DNA from: Roseococcus suduntuyensis
Lineage (GTDB): Bacteria; Pseudomonadota; Alphaproteobacteria; Acetobacterales; Acetobacteraceae
Direction of reading: 5' to 3'
DNA length: 64,000 bases
NCBI RefSeq assembly: GCF_014196305.1
Contig: NZ_JACIDJ010000001.1
Span: 186,001 to 250,000 of the forward strand
Shown here: in pieces, positions 35,009 through 43,309 of the stretch
Numbering within the stretch: the first letter of the stretch is position 1
Layout of the letters: each line of letters opens with the position of its first letter
Made by a program: the position numbers and the translations under genes
Notes under the pieces: model-generated
What the model saw: only the letters and a program-made list of their open reading frames with translations
What the model was told of the DNA's origin: nothing
Databases searched by the model: none

Positions 35009-35505
35009 CAGCGCGCCCCCTGCTTGGCCGCGCGGTCCACGGCGGCGGTGACGGTGCGCGCGGGGGCGGAAACGCCCAGCCGCGCCAGCATGGCCTGGGC
35101 GGTGGACCCGGCCACCTCGCGCAGCGCGCCCATGGCGGCGTCGCGGGCGGCGCGGACACGGGCCTCGGCCTCGTCCACCTGGGCGGCGAGGCGGGCATTG
35201 ATGGCTTCGGCCTGGGCGCTGGCCTTGGCCTGGGCGTCGGCCATGGCGGCGGCGACGGTGGCCTGGGCCTCGGCGCGGGCCGCGGCGGTGGCGGCGCGCA
35301 GCTCGGCCAGGGCGGCCTCTCCCTCACGCTGGGCGGCCTGCGCGGCGTCGAGGTCGGCACGGATGCGCGCGGCGCGGTTTTCCAGCACGGTCGCCACGCG
35401 CGGCAGCGCGTAGGACTTCAGCACGAAATAGAGGGCGCCGAAGATGAGGAACAGCCACAGCAGCGTGGTCGTCATCAACGGGTTGGCGAAATCGAGCTGG
35501 GGCAT
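35008..35505 (-). CDS. atpF': ATP synthase Fo subunit b'
   Basis: A 165-residue second stalk subunit. MPQLDFANPLMTTTLLWLFL at the start, with the membrane helix LLWLFLIFGALYFVL, is typical of b'. A coiled coil rich in Ala, Glu and Arg follows. The ATG at 35505 has the strong site AGGACAAGG before it, which decides against an ATG 11 codons upstream. The gap of about 137 bases to atpE holds a hairpin, so b' and b may be made at lower levels than the c subunit. Confidence 0.93.
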   Translation of the reverse strand: MPQLDFANPLMTTTLLWLFLIFGALYFVLKSYALPRVATVLENRAARIRADLDAAQAAQREGEAALAELRAATAAARAEAQATVAAAMADAQAKASAQAEAINARLAAQVDEAEARVRAARDAAMGALREVAGSTAQAMLARLGVSAPARTVTAAVDRAAKQGAR

Positions 35506-35522
35506 TGCCTTGTCCTGCTGTC

Positions 35523-35554
35523 CTGAAGGCCACGGCATGTGCCGCGGCCTTCAG
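35523..35554 (-). terminator. Hairpin between atpE and atpF'
   Basis: CTGAAGGCC and GGCCTTCAG (9 bp) enclose a second short pairing CGGC / GCCG with loop ATGT. It sits in the atpE to atpF' gap, 17 bases before the b' start. Partial termination or RNA stabilisation would help give the high c to b ratio the complex needs. Confidence 0.6.
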
Positions 35555-35642
35555 CCTCTGCCGGGTCGCGGGGTGGGGCGCCTCGCGGCACCGCCCCGCC
35601 CTGAAGGTGGAAAGGGGGCCGGATGACCCCCTCCCCGCCGGA

Positions 35643-35870
35643 TCAGGTGAAGAGGATGAGGAAGGCGATCAGCAGGGCGAACAGCGCCACGGCTTCCGTC
35701 AGGGCGAAGCCCAGGATGCCGATGGGGAACACGGTGTCGCGGGCGGCCGGGTTGCGGGCCACGCTGCTGATGAGGGTGGAGAAGATGTTGCCCATGGCGA
35801 GGCCCACACCGAAGAGAGCCAGCACGGCGATGCCGGCGCCGATCGCCTTCGCAGCCAGAACAATTTCCAT
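35643..35870 (-). CDS. atpE: ATP synthase Fo subunit c
   Basis: A 75-residue proteolipid with two membrane helices. The proton-binding carboxylate is the Glu in [17 protein letters not shown], near residue 59, and the loop between the helices reads [11 protein letters not shown] with the conserved Arg-Asn-Pro. The first helix, [21 protein letters not shown], has the Gly/Ala pattern that lets c-ring subunits pack. A ring of these turns with proton flow. It is the third gene of the Fo operon, 49 bases after atpB. Confidence 0.96.
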   Translation of the reverse strand: MEIVLAAKAIGAGIAVLALFGVGLAMGNIFSTLISSVARNPAARDTVFPIGILGFALTEAVALFALLIAFLILFT

Positions 35871-35919
35871 GATCTCGATCCTTAGGTTTGCGAGGAAAGT
35901 TGAAGGTTCGGCGTCTGCG

Positions 35920-36675
35920 TCAGTGCAGATGCACCGCGTCGTGCAGGTAGATGCAGGTCAGGATGGCGAAGACATATGCCTGCAGGAACGCGACCAGCAC
36001 TTCGAAGGCGACCAGCGCGATGTTCAGCGCCAGCGGCATCAGGGACAGGACCGGCCCCACCGTGCCCAGGCCCGCCAGCATCACCACGAAGGTGGCGAAG
36101 ACCTTCAGCATCACGTGGCCCGCCATCATGTTGGCGAAGAGACGCACGGACAGGCTGATGGGGCGCGAGAGGTAGGAGACGATCTCGACCGGAATGATGA
36201 TGGGCGCGAGCCACATGGGCGCGCCCTCCGGCATGAAGTAGCCGAAGAACTTGCGGCCGTGCAGAGCGATGGCGACGGCCGTGACCAGCACGAAGACGGT
36301 CGCGGCCAGCGCGAAGGTGACCGTGATGTGCGAGGTGAAGGTGAAGGCGTAGGGGAACAGGCCCAGCATGTTCCCGAACAGGATGAACATGAACAGGGTG
36401 AACACGAAGGGGAAGAACCTGCGGCCCTCCTCGCCCACCTGCGCCACCACCATGTCATCGATGAAGCCGTAGGCGCTTTCGGCCAGGCCCTGCATGCGGC
36501 CCGGCACCATGGCGGCTTCGCGCATGCCATAGACCATCAGCGCCACGATCAGGACGCCGGCGAAGACCATGTAGAGGTTGGAGTTGGTGAAGCCCACGGC
36601 GGAGCCCACCTGGCCGAGCGCAGGGTACAGCACGAACTGCCCGAGTGCGTCGATCGCATTGCCTTCTGCCGCCAC
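35920..36675 (-). CDS. atpB: ATP synthase Fo subunit a
   Basis: A 251-residue polytopic subunit that forms the proton half-channels. The essential Arg is in [15 protein letters not shown] near residue 180, with five to six membrane helices. The frame runs much further upstream, but homologues start near [17 protein letters not shown] at 36675 with AGGAGAGG six bases before it fits that position. Ten residues are hydrophilic before the first helix. It lies 17 bases after atpI and 49 bases before atpE. Confidence 0.94.
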   Translation of the reverse strand: MAAEGNAIDALGQFVLYPALGQVGSAVGFTNSNLYMVFAGVLIVALMVYGMREAAMVPGRMQGLAESAYGFIDDMVVAQVGEEGRRFFPFVFTLFMFILFGNMLGLFPYAFTFTSHITVTFALAATVFVLVTAVAIALHGRKFFGYFMPEGAPMWLAPIIIPVEIVSYLSRPISLSVRLFANMMAGHVMLKVFATFVVMLAGLGTVGPVLSLMPLALNIALVAFEVLVAFLQAYVFAILTCIYLHDAVHLH

Positions 36676-36692
36676 CGGGAACCTCTCCTGGC

Positions 36693-36989
36693 CTAGTCCT
36701 TGCGAACACCGGTCCGGGGGGCGAACAGCCGATACACGTTCGACACCCCCGCGGCGGCCCCCAGCACGAAGAACAGCAGAAAGAGCCAGGGGGCGGTCCC
36801 GAGCCACCGGTCCAGTCCGAGGCCGATCACCACGCCGACGATCAGCGCGGAAACCACCTCGACACCAGCCCGAAGGCCCACGCCCCAGGTGCTCGACGGA
36901 AGCGCCCTTTTGCCGCGTTCCGGCTTGTCCAGGCCTCGTTTGGCCCGGGCATCCGCCAGTCGTTTCGCGAAGGCTTCCCGATCGTCCAC
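36693..36989 (-). CDS. atpI: AtpZ/AtpI-like assembly protein of the ATP synthase operon
   Basis: A 98-residue small membrane protein. A charged amino terminus of about 35 residues precedes two membrane segments (GVEVVSALIVGVVIGLGLD and TAPWLFLLFFVLGAAAGVSN), the layout of AtpI/AtpZ. Such proteins help assemble the c-ring or carry Mg or Ca ions. It is first in the Fo operon, just before atpB, its usual place in alphaproteobacteria. The operon promoter should lie in 36990-37073. Confidence 0.9.
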   Translation of the reverse strand: MDDREAFAKRLADARAKRGLDKPERGKRALPSSTWGVGLRAGVEVVSALIVGVVIGLGLDRWLGTAPWLFLLFFVLGAAAGVSNVYRLFAPRTGVRKD

Positions 36990-37073
36990 AATGGCTCCCT
37001 CCGCGGTTCACCCCTGGAAGGCGAGGGTGGATTATGGCGGCGCAGCAATGCTGTCAAGGCGCGCGGCCCTTGT

Positions 37074-37397
37074 TCAATCCTGCCACTTCACCTTCAGGAA
37101 TGGCGCGGGCATCAGCAGCTTGCTTTCCTGGCTGACGATGTAGGGCCGCACCTTCTTCAGGTAGTCCAGCCAACCCTGGTCCTGGAACAGCTTGGCGCGC
37201 CTCTCGGTTCGCTCGGCGAGGGATTCATACGCCCAGAGGTGGATCACCTGGTTCAAAGGGCCGAATTCGGTCGTGTAGTAGCCCACCATGCGGCCGAGGA
37301 TGCGCTTCTGGATGGGCATGCCCTCGGCCTCATAGGCCGCGATGTACAGCGCGGCGGTGGCCGGCTGCACGGTGTAAATTCTTTCTTCGACGATCAT
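37074..37397 (-). CDS. NIPSNAP family protein
   Basis: A 107-residue protein with the ferredoxin-like NIPSNAP fold. MIVEERIYTVQPATAALYIA starts the first strand and helix, and GYYTTEFGPLNQVIHLWAYE is the family signature. It ends with a Trp-containing helix (LFQDQGWLDYLKK). Bacterial members are often encoded near enzymes acting on acyl-CoA or aromatic compounds, but the function is unknown. It stands alone between the Fo operon and otsA on the same strand. Confidence 0.88.
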   Translation of the reverse strand: MIVEERIYTVQPATAALYIAAYEAEGMPIQKRILGRMVGYYTTEFGPLNQVIHLWAYESLAERTERRAKLFQDQGWLDYLKKVRPYIVSQESKLLMPAPFLKVKWQD

Positions 37398-37457
37398 GCG
37401 TCGCGTCCTCCCTGGGTGACGGGGACGAAAGCTAATCCCTTCCCGCGCCGGGCGATA

Positions 37458-38792
37458 TCACCGCTCGGCGCGCGCGGCCGTCAGGTCGGTCAGGAAGTCG
37501 CGCGACCAGGTGCTGGACCCCGCCTCGTGCAGCAGGTCGTAGTCCTGGCGCCAGCGCTGCCGCCGCTCGGACAGCGGCATGGACAGCGCCTGGTCCAACG
37601 CCTCGGCGATCTCGTCCGGGTCGTTGGGGTTCACCAGCAGCGCGCCCTGCATCTCGCGCGCGGCCCCCGCGAAGCGCGACAGCACCAGCACGCCCGGGTC
37701 CTCCGGCGGCTGGGCCGAGACGAATTCCTTCGCCACCAGGTTCATGCCGTCCCGCAGCGGCGTCACCAGCGCCACCCGGGCAATCCGGAGGAAGCCCGCC
37801 AGCACGCTGCGCTGGATGGGCCGGGTGGTCCAGCGCAGGGGCACCCAGTCCACCTCGGCGAATTCGCCGTTGATGCGGCCCACCGCCTCGTCCAGCTCGC
37901 GGCGCAGCAGGCGGTAATGCTTCACCTCCCCGCGCGAGACGGGGGCGACCTGGAGGAAGGTGATCTTGCCGCGGTGCTGGGGGAAGCGCTTCAGCAGGTC
38001 GGCATAGCCTTCCAGGCGCTGGGGCAGGCCCTTGGTGTAGTCCAGCCGGTCCACGCCGAAGATCAGGCGCCGGCCGCTCAGGCTTTCCTGGAAGCGCTGC
38101 ACGTCGCGGCGCGCCTCGGCCTTCTCGGCGGCCTTGCCGAAGGCCTCCGCGTCAATGCCCACCGGGTAGGCGCCGACCGGGGTGTTCACCCCCTGCTGGC
38201 GCAAGGCGTCGCGCAGGTTCTCGGCGTCGTCGGGCGTCTGCATGCCGATCAGGTCATAGCCGTCCAGGTCGCGCAGCAGCGCCTCGCCGCGCGGCAGGGC
38301 GGCGAAGAGGCCCGGCGGCGGGAAGGGCACGTGCAGGAAGAAGCCGATGCGCTGCTTCGCCCCCATCGCGCGCAGCTTCGCGGCCAGCGGGAAGAGGTGG
38401 AAGTCATGCACCCAGATGACGTCATCCTCGCGCAGCAGGGGCCAGAGCGCCTCGGCGAAGCGGTCGTTCACCGCGCGCCAGGCCTCCTCCTCCTCGCGGC
38501 GGAACTCGGCCAGGCCGAAGCGGTAGTGCAGCAGGGGCCAGAGCGTGCCGTTGCAATAGCCCCCGTAATAGAGGCGGTGTTCCTGGGCCGTCAGGTCGAT
38601 CACCGCCTGGGTCCGTTGCCCGCGCGAGGTGACCTTGGGTTCGGTGCTGGCGGAGGTCTCGCCCGACCAGCCGAACCACAGCATCTCCCGCCGCCGCACC
38701 GCCTCTTCCAGTGCCACGGCCAGTCCGCCGGCCACGGCCGAGGTGGCCCGCAGCGGGGGAACCCTATTGGAAACAATCACCAGGCGCGCCAA
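37458..38792 (-). CDS. otsA: Trehalose-6-phosphate synthase
   Basis: A 444-residue GT20 glycosyltransferase that joins glucose from UDP-glucose to glucose-6-phosphate. VIWVHDFHLFPLAAKLR is the sugar-phosphate-binding part, GYCNGTLWPLLHYRFGL the acceptor site, and GVDRLDYTKGLPQRLEGY the nucleotide-sugar part. The amino-terminal loop, VSNRVPPLRATSAVAGGLAV, is typical. The first 16 bases overlap the end of the GH15 gene, and the cluster otsB-GH15-otsA reads in one direction. Trehalose protects from osmotic and drying stress. Confidence 0.95.
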   Translation of the reverse strand: MARLVIVSNRVPPLRATSAVAGGLAVALEEAVRRREMLWFGWSGETSASTEPKVTSRGQRTQAVIDLTAQEHRLYYGGYCNGTLWPLLHYRFGLAEFRREEEEAWRAVNDRFAEALWPLLREDDVIWVHDFHLFPLAAKLRAMGAKQRIGFFLHVPFPPPGLFAALPRGEALLRDLDGYDLIGMQTPDDAENLRDALRQQGVNTPVGAYPVGIDAEAFGKAAEKAEARRDVQRFQESLSGRRLIFGVDRLDYTKGLPQRLEGYADLLKRFPQHRGKITFLQVAPVSRGEVKHYRLLRRELDEAVGRINGEFAEVDWVPLRWTTRPIQRSVLAGFLRIARVALVTPLRDGMNLVAKEFVSAQPPEDPGVLVLSRFAGAAREMQGALLVNPNDPDEIAEALDQALSMPLSERRQRWRQDYDLLHEAGSSTWSRDFLTDLTAARAER

Positions 38793-40609
38793 AACCCCTC
38801 CTCCCAGCTCCGCGAGAGCCGCATGGCCGACAGGACGAGGCCCACCTGCGAGTAGCTCTGCGGGAAATTTCCCCAGAGCTGCCCGGTCCGTGGGTCCACA
38901 TCCTCCGGCAACAATCCAACGTGGTTCCGGAGGGAAAGGATGCGTTCAAAAAGTGACCGCGCGTCATCTTTCCGCCCGATTGCGGCCAAGGCGTCCACCA
39001 GCCAGAAGGAACAGACGATGAAGGCCGTCTCCGGCACGCCGAAATCATCGGCGGCCGAGTAGCGCAGCAGCATGCCGTCGCGCATCAGGTCGCGCTCGAT
39101 GGCCTCCACCGTGGCGATGAAGCGCGGGTCGGTGGGGGGCAGCAGGCCGATCTCGGGCAGCAGCAGCAGGGCGGCGTCGAGGCCATGGCCGCCGAACACC
39201 TCCTGCAGGCTGCCCGCCTCCTCGTTCCAGGCGCCTTCGAGGATGGCCTCCTTCAGCGTGGCGGCGCGGGCCTGCCAGTCGGCCGCCTCCTCGACCAGGC
39301 CCAGATGGGCGGCGATGCGCCCAAGGCGATCCACCGCCGCCCAGCACATGGCGGCGGAGAAGGTGTGGATGCGCTCCCGCCCCCGGTATTCCCAGATGCC
39401 CGCATCGGCCGTCAGCGCCGCGGCCTCGGCGGCCACGCCCAGCGGCACCAGGCGGCGATACAGCGCCTCGCCCGCGGGTTCGGGCAGGCGGTGGTCGAAG
39501 AAGAGCATGGCGGCGGCCATGACCACCGCGCCCCAGACATCGTTCTGCACCTGCAGGGCGGCGGCATTGCCCACGCGCACCGGCGCATGGCCCATGAAGC
39601 CCTTCAGCGCCGTGGCTTCCCATTCGTCAATCGAATCATTGGGCACCAGCGGATAGACGGGGCGCAGCATGCCCGTCTGCTCCAGCACCGCATTGGTGAT
39701 GTAGCCGATGTAGTGCTCCATGGTGCGGGTCGCACCCAGGCGGTTCAGCGCCATCACCGTGAAATAGGCGTCGCGCAGCCAGCAGAAGCGGTAGTCCCAG
39801 TTGCGCTGGGTGTGCTCGGCCTCGGGGATGGAGGTGGTGAGCGCCGCCAGGATGCCCCCCGTGTCGTCATGGGCGCAGAGCTTCAGCGTGATGGCCGCGC
39901 GGATCACCTCGTCCTGCCACTCGAAGGGCAGGGAGAGGCCGCGCACCCAATCCTCCCAATAGGCGGTGGTCTCCTCCTCGAACTCCTGGGCGACGCGGGC
40001 GACCATGCCGTTCACCGTCTCGTCCGGGCCGAACATCATGGCGATGGGGCGGTCCAGGGCGAATTCCGTCTCGCTCAGGATGAAGCCCAGCGGCGCGTCG
40101 GTGGACAGGCGCATGGCCTCGCCACTGCCCAGATAGCTGATGTGGTTGGACCCCGCCCGGCCGCGCGGGCTTTCATGCCCCCAGCCGAAGCAGGGCCGCA
40201 CCCTGAGCCGGATGCGCGGGCGGCCGCGCAGCAGCTCGATGCGCCGCACCAGCATGGGCGGGCGGAACATGCGGCCGAAGCGGCGCAGGCGCGGCATGTG
40301 GTCGGTGATGAGCAGCGCGTTGCCATGGCTGTCCGTCAGCTCCGTCTCCAGCACGGCGGAGTTTCGGAGGTAACGCTGCCGGCTGTGGGCGAAGCCCGTG
40401 ACCAGGATGTCGGTGAAGCCGCGCTCCGACTGGTCGCCATCCACCAGGGCGCTGAAGACCGGGTCCCCATCCAGGCGCGGCCAGCACATCCAGTTCACCG
40501 CGCCGGCGGGCGAGATCAGCGCCGCCACCGTGCCATTGCCCACGGCGGCCAGGTCCAGCGGTTGGGGGGGCCGGTCGGGCGGCCCCACCACCTCAGGGTG
40601 CCGGGGCAT
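38777..40609 (-). CDS. Glycoside hydrolase family 15 (glucoamylase/trehalase-like)
   Basis: A 610-residue cytosolic enzyme with an amino-terminal beta-sandwich (VGNGTVAALISPAGAVNWMC to about residue 230) and an (alpha/alpha)6 catalytic domain. HTQRNWDYRFCWLRDAYFT is the GH15 substrate-site motif with the Arg and Trp that grip glucose. Such proteins in ots operons often act on trehalose, and a glucoamylase role is the alternative. The start overlaps otsB by 17 bases, and the end overlaps otsA by 16. No signal peptide is seen. Confidence 0.9.
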   Translation of the reverse strand: MPRHPEVVGPPDRPPQPLDLAAVGNGTVAALISPAGAVNWMCWPRLDGDPVFSALVDGDQSERGFTDILVTGFAHSRQRYLRNSAVLETELTDSHGNALLITDHMPRLRRFGRMFRPPMLVRRIELLRGRPRIRLRVRPCFGWGHESPRGRAGSNHISYLGSGEAMRLSTDAPLGFILSETEFALDRPIAMMFGPDETVNGMVARVAQEFEEETTAYWEDWVRGLSLPFEWQDEVIRAAITLKLCAHDDTGGILAALTTSIPEAEHTQRNWDYRFCWLRDAYFTVMALNRLGATRTMEHYIGYITNAVLEQTGMLRPVYPLVPNDSIDEWEATALKGFMGHAPVRVGNAAALQVQNDVWGAVVMAAAMLFFDHRLPEPAGEALYRRLVPLGVAAEAAALTADAGIWEYRGRERIHTFSAAMCWAAVDRLGRIAAHLGLVEEAADWQARAATLKEAILEGAWNEEAGSLQEVFGGHGLDAALLLLPEIGLLPPTDPRFIATVEAIERDLMRDGMLLRYSAADDFGVPETAFIVCSFWLVDALAAIGRKDDARSLFERILSLRNHVGLLPEDVDPRTGQLWGNFPQSYSQVGLVLSAMRLSRSWEEGFWRAW

Positions 40610-41348
40610 GCGCGTGTTCGGCCAGGGTGGCGATCCAGGCGCGCACGCCGGCCGGGGTGCCGAAGCTGTCGGGCACCAGGAAGCCCTCGCCGCCCAGCGC
40701 CACGGCGGCGGCGATGCCGTCCTCGTCGGTCACGTCGTCGCCGATGAAGATGGGCCAGCGGCCGGCGAAGGGCGCCTCGGCCATCAGCGCGCGCACGCCC
40801 ACGCCCTTGTGGACGCCGCCGGGGCGCAACTCCCAGGCATGGTCGGCGCGGAGCAGGTCGAAGCCCTGGCCGGACTCCGCGAAGCCGCGCATCAGCGCAT
40901 GGGCCTCCGCGCCCCGGTCGGGCGCCAGGCGGTAGTGCAGCACGAAGCCGGCCGACTTCGGCTCCAGCAGCGTGCCGGGGTTGGCGGCGACGAAGGCCTC
41001 GGCGGCCGCGCGCCATGCGGCCGGCGCCGGCTTCAGCGGCCCCTGGCGCGGCGGCGCGTCGGGGATGGGGCGCAGGATGGCCCCGTGTTCGGCCGCCGCG
41101 GGCAGGCGCAGCGGGTGCAGGATGCGGTCCACGTCGTCGAGCCGCCGCCCCGTCACCACCGCCACCGCGCCGCCCAGCGCGGCGTGCAGCCGCGTCAGGT
41201 GGTCGAGCAGCCCTGGCGCCACCACCACCTCATCCGGGCGGGGGGCGAGGTCGAGCAGCGTGCCATCCATGTCCAGGAGGAGAGCCGCGCGCGAGAGAAC
41301 ATCCGTCGGCCCGGGAATGGCCGAAGGGGGGCGCGATGTGGTCGTCAT
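40593..41348 (-). CDS. otsB: Trehalose-6-phosphate phosphatase
   Basis: A 251-residue HAD phosphatase that removes phosphate from trehalose-6-phosphate. The nucleophile motif is LLLDMDGTLLDLAPRPD near residue 25, the second motif lies in VAVVTGRRLDDVDRIL, the Lys is in GGVHKGVGVRALM, and the acidic motif is IFIGDDVTDEDG. The ATG at 41348 is six codons inside the open frame, and no clear site separates the two starts. It is the first gene of the trehalose cluster, downstream of the divergently spaced fpr region. Confidence 0.93.
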   Translation of the reverse strand: MTTTSRPPSAIPGPTDVLSRAALLLDMDGTLLDLAPRPDEVVVAPGLLDHLTRLHAALGGAVAVVTGRRLDDVDRILHPLRLPAAAEHGAILRPIPDAPPRQGPLKPAPAAWRAAAEAFVAANPGTLLEPKSAGFVLHYRLAPDRGAEAHALMRGFAESGQGFDLLRADHAWELRPGGVHKGVGVRALMAEAPFAGRWPIFIGDDVTDEDGIAAAVALGGEGFLVPDSFGTPAGVRAWIATLAEHAHAPAP

Positions 41349-41431
41349 CCGCCACAAAGTAACCAAAATTGGGACGGAGGCAACGCATAACTATCCGGGT
41401 TGTAACCCCGGGGCGCCTCCGAACCCCCGGT

Positions 41432-42241
41432 TCACTTCGTTACGAAGGCCTTTTCCACCACATAGGTGCCGGGTTCGGAGTTGTTGCCCTCGACGAAACC
41501 GCGGGCTTCCAGCAGCGTCTTGCAGTCGGCGTTCATGGCCTCGCTGCCGCAGATCATCACGCGGTCATGCGCGGGGTCGAGCCTGGCCACGCCCGCGTCG
41601 CGCTCGGCGGTGCCGGCCTCCAGGCGGGTGGTGATGCGGCCCTGGATGGGGAAGGCCTCGCGCGTCACGGCGGGGAGGTAGATCATCTTCTCGCGCACCA
41701 TCTCGCCCAGGAGTTCGTGCTGGGCCAGTTCGGTGGTCAGGTAGTCGCGGTAGGCCAGCTCGGCCACCTCGCGCACCGTGTGGGCGATGATGACGCGCTC
41801 GTAGCGGTCATACACCTCCGGGTCGCGCAGCAGGGACATGAAGGGGGCGAGGCCGGTGCCGGTGGCCAGCATCCAGAGGTTCCGGCCGGGCAGCAGGTTG
41901 TCGGTGATCAGCGTGCCCACCGGCTTCTGCCCGATCAGCACATGTTCCCCCACCTTGATATGTTGCAGCCGCGAGGTCAGCGGCCCGTTCGCCACCTTGA
42001 TGGAGAGGAATTCCAGATGCTCCTCCCAGGCGGGGCTGACCATGGAATAGGCCCGCACCAGCGGCTTGCCCTCCACCACCAGGCCGATCATGGCGAATTG
42101 CCCGGAGGTGAAGCGCAGCGCCGGGCTGCGCGTGCAGCGGAAGGAAAAGAGGCTGTCGGTCCAGTGATGGACCCAGGTCACTTCTTCCAGGTTGTAGCCC
42201 TTGGGGGCGACCAGCGTGGCGGCGGGGGCGGCGTCATTCAT
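41432..42241 (-). CDS. fpr: Ferredoxin-NADP+ reductase
   Basis: A 269-residue FAD enzyme of the plant-type ferredoxin reductase fold, bacterial subclass. RAYSMVSPAWEEHLEFLSIK is the FAD-binding motif near residue 63, and MLATGTGLAPFMSLLRDPEV is the NADP site near 120. MICGSEAMNADCKTLLEARG follows, and the carboxy terminus VVEKAFVTK is normal for the subclass. It moves electrons between NADPH and ferredoxin or flavodoxin, often under oxidative stress. The frame is open much further upstream, through a tandem repeat, but the ATG at 42241 fits the family start. Confidence 0.94.
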   Translation of the reverse strand: MNDAAPAATLVAPKGYNLEEVTWVHHWTDSLFSFRCTRSPALRFTSGQFAMIGLVVEGKPLVRAYSMVSPAWEEHLEFLSIKVANGPLTSRLQHIKVGEHVLIGQKPVGTLITDNLLPGRNLWMLATGTGLAPFMSLLRDPEVYDRYERVIIAHTVREVAELAYRDYLTTELAQHELLGEMVREKMIYLPAVTREAFPIQGRITTRLEAGTAERDAGVARLDPAHDRVMICGSEAMNADCKTLLEARGFVEGNNSEPGTYVVEKAFVTK

Positions 42242-42329
42242 CAGGCGGGCACTCTGTGCGGAGGGATGCGCCTGTATTGGCGGCGCGGGAGGCGTGGCGC
42301 AAGTTGCAACCGGGCGATGCATGGCACCC

Positions 42330-42457
42330 TTGCGCGCCCGTGAACCGGGCGCGACGCCCCCTTGCGCGCCCGTGAACCGGGCGCGACGCCCCCTTGCGCG
42401 CCCGTGAACCGGGCGCGACGCCGCCTTGCGCGACCGTGAACCGGGCGCGACGCGGCA
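42330..42457. repeat. Tandem array of four 32-bp hairpin units
   Basis: Four units of exactly 32 bases start at 42330, 42362, 42394 and 42426, followed by a 12-base partial unit. Units 1 and 2 are identical, unit 3 differs in two of its last bases, and unit 4 has several changes. Each holds an 8-bp inverted repeat, CGCGCCCG / CGGGCGCG, around the loop TGAAC (weaker in unit 4). It lies between the divergent fpr and acetyltransferase genes, 89 bases upstream of the fpr start. Confidence 0.9.
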
Positions 42458-42493
42458 TTGCGCCCACGCAAGGCCAGGACAACACTGCCACCC

Positions 42494-43216
42494 ATGCCCG
42501 ATTTCCAACCGCCCGGGTTCATCCCGCCGGCCGACCCCGAATCCACCCCGCCCGTCGGGCCGCGCGTGGACGCCACCCCCCGCACCCTGCCCGCGCGCAT
42601 CCCGCACAAGGGGCGCAGCGTGGACCTGGAGCCGCTGCATGTCCGCCACGCCGCGGACCTCTGGCGCGCGGCGCAAAGCGACCAGGAGGGCGCCTCCTGG
42701 GCCTATATGGGCTATGGCCCCTTCGCCGACGAAGCCGCCATGCGCGCCTTCGTGGGGAACTTCGCCACCACCCATGACCCCATGGCCTTCGCGGTGCGCC
42801 CCCACCGCAGCGGCACGGTGGATGGCTGGCTGACCCTGATGGAGATCCATCCGGCCCACGCGCATATCGAGATCGGCCATATCTGGTTCAGCCCTCGCAT
42901 GCAGCGGACACGCGCCGCCACCGAGGCGGTGTTCCTGCTGATGCGCCACGCGATGGACGACCTCGGCTACCGGCGCCTCACCTGGAAGTGCAACGCGCTG
43001 AACGCGCCCTCCCGCGCCGCCGCCGCGCGCTATGGCTTCACCTATGAGGGCACGCTGCGCGCCGTGATGGTGACCAAGGGGCGGCGGCGCGACACCGCCT
43101 GGTTCTCCATCCTGGACGAGGAATGGCCCGCCCAGCGCGCCGCCATCGAGGCCTGGCTGGACGATTCCAACTGGGACGCGCAGGGACGGCCGAAGCGGAG
43201 CCTGCGGGGGGCATAA
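42494..43216 (+). CDS. GNAT family N-acetyltransferase
   Basis: A 240-residue protein of the RimJ/RimL-like acetyltransferase group. VDLEPLHVRHAADLWRAAQS opens the fold, HIEIGHIWFSPRMQRTRAAT is the acetyl-CoA-binding region, and YRRLTWKCNALNAPSRAAAA with RYGFTYEGTLR is the carboxy-terminal part. About 40 Pro-rich residues precede the fold. Members acetylate the amino terminus of ribosomal proteins or small molecules, but the substrate is unknown. The ATG at 42494 is preferred over an upstream one 12 codons earlier that is near the tandem repeat. Confidence 0.88.
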   Translation: MPDFQPPGFIPPADPESTPPVGPRVDATPRTLPARIPHKGRSVDLEPLHVRHAADLWRAAQSDQEGASWAYMGYGPFADEAAMRAFVGNFATTHDPMAFAVRPHRSGTVDGWLTLMEIHPAHAHIEIGHIWFSPRMQRTRAATEAVFLLMRHAMDDLGYRRLTWKCNALNAPSRAAAARYGFTYEGTLRAVMVTKGRRRDTAWFSILDEEWPAQRAAIEAWLDDSNWDAQGRPKRSLRGA

Positions 43217-43309
43217 CCCCCTCCACCGACGCGATAATTCCACGCAAGCGTCACGCAGCCGCAAAGCGGCGCTGCTACCCCCCGCGCCTCACGCCCGAGG
43301 GGAATCGCC

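Noticed and set aside
42330..42457. Possible CRISPR array from the 32-bp repeats
   Set aside because: The units are contiguous, with no spacers between them, and no cas genes are present.
42242..43264. Open minus-strand frame extending fpr upstream through the tandem repeat
   Set aside because: The repeated Arg/Gly-rich translation has no family match, and fpr homologues begin near 42241.
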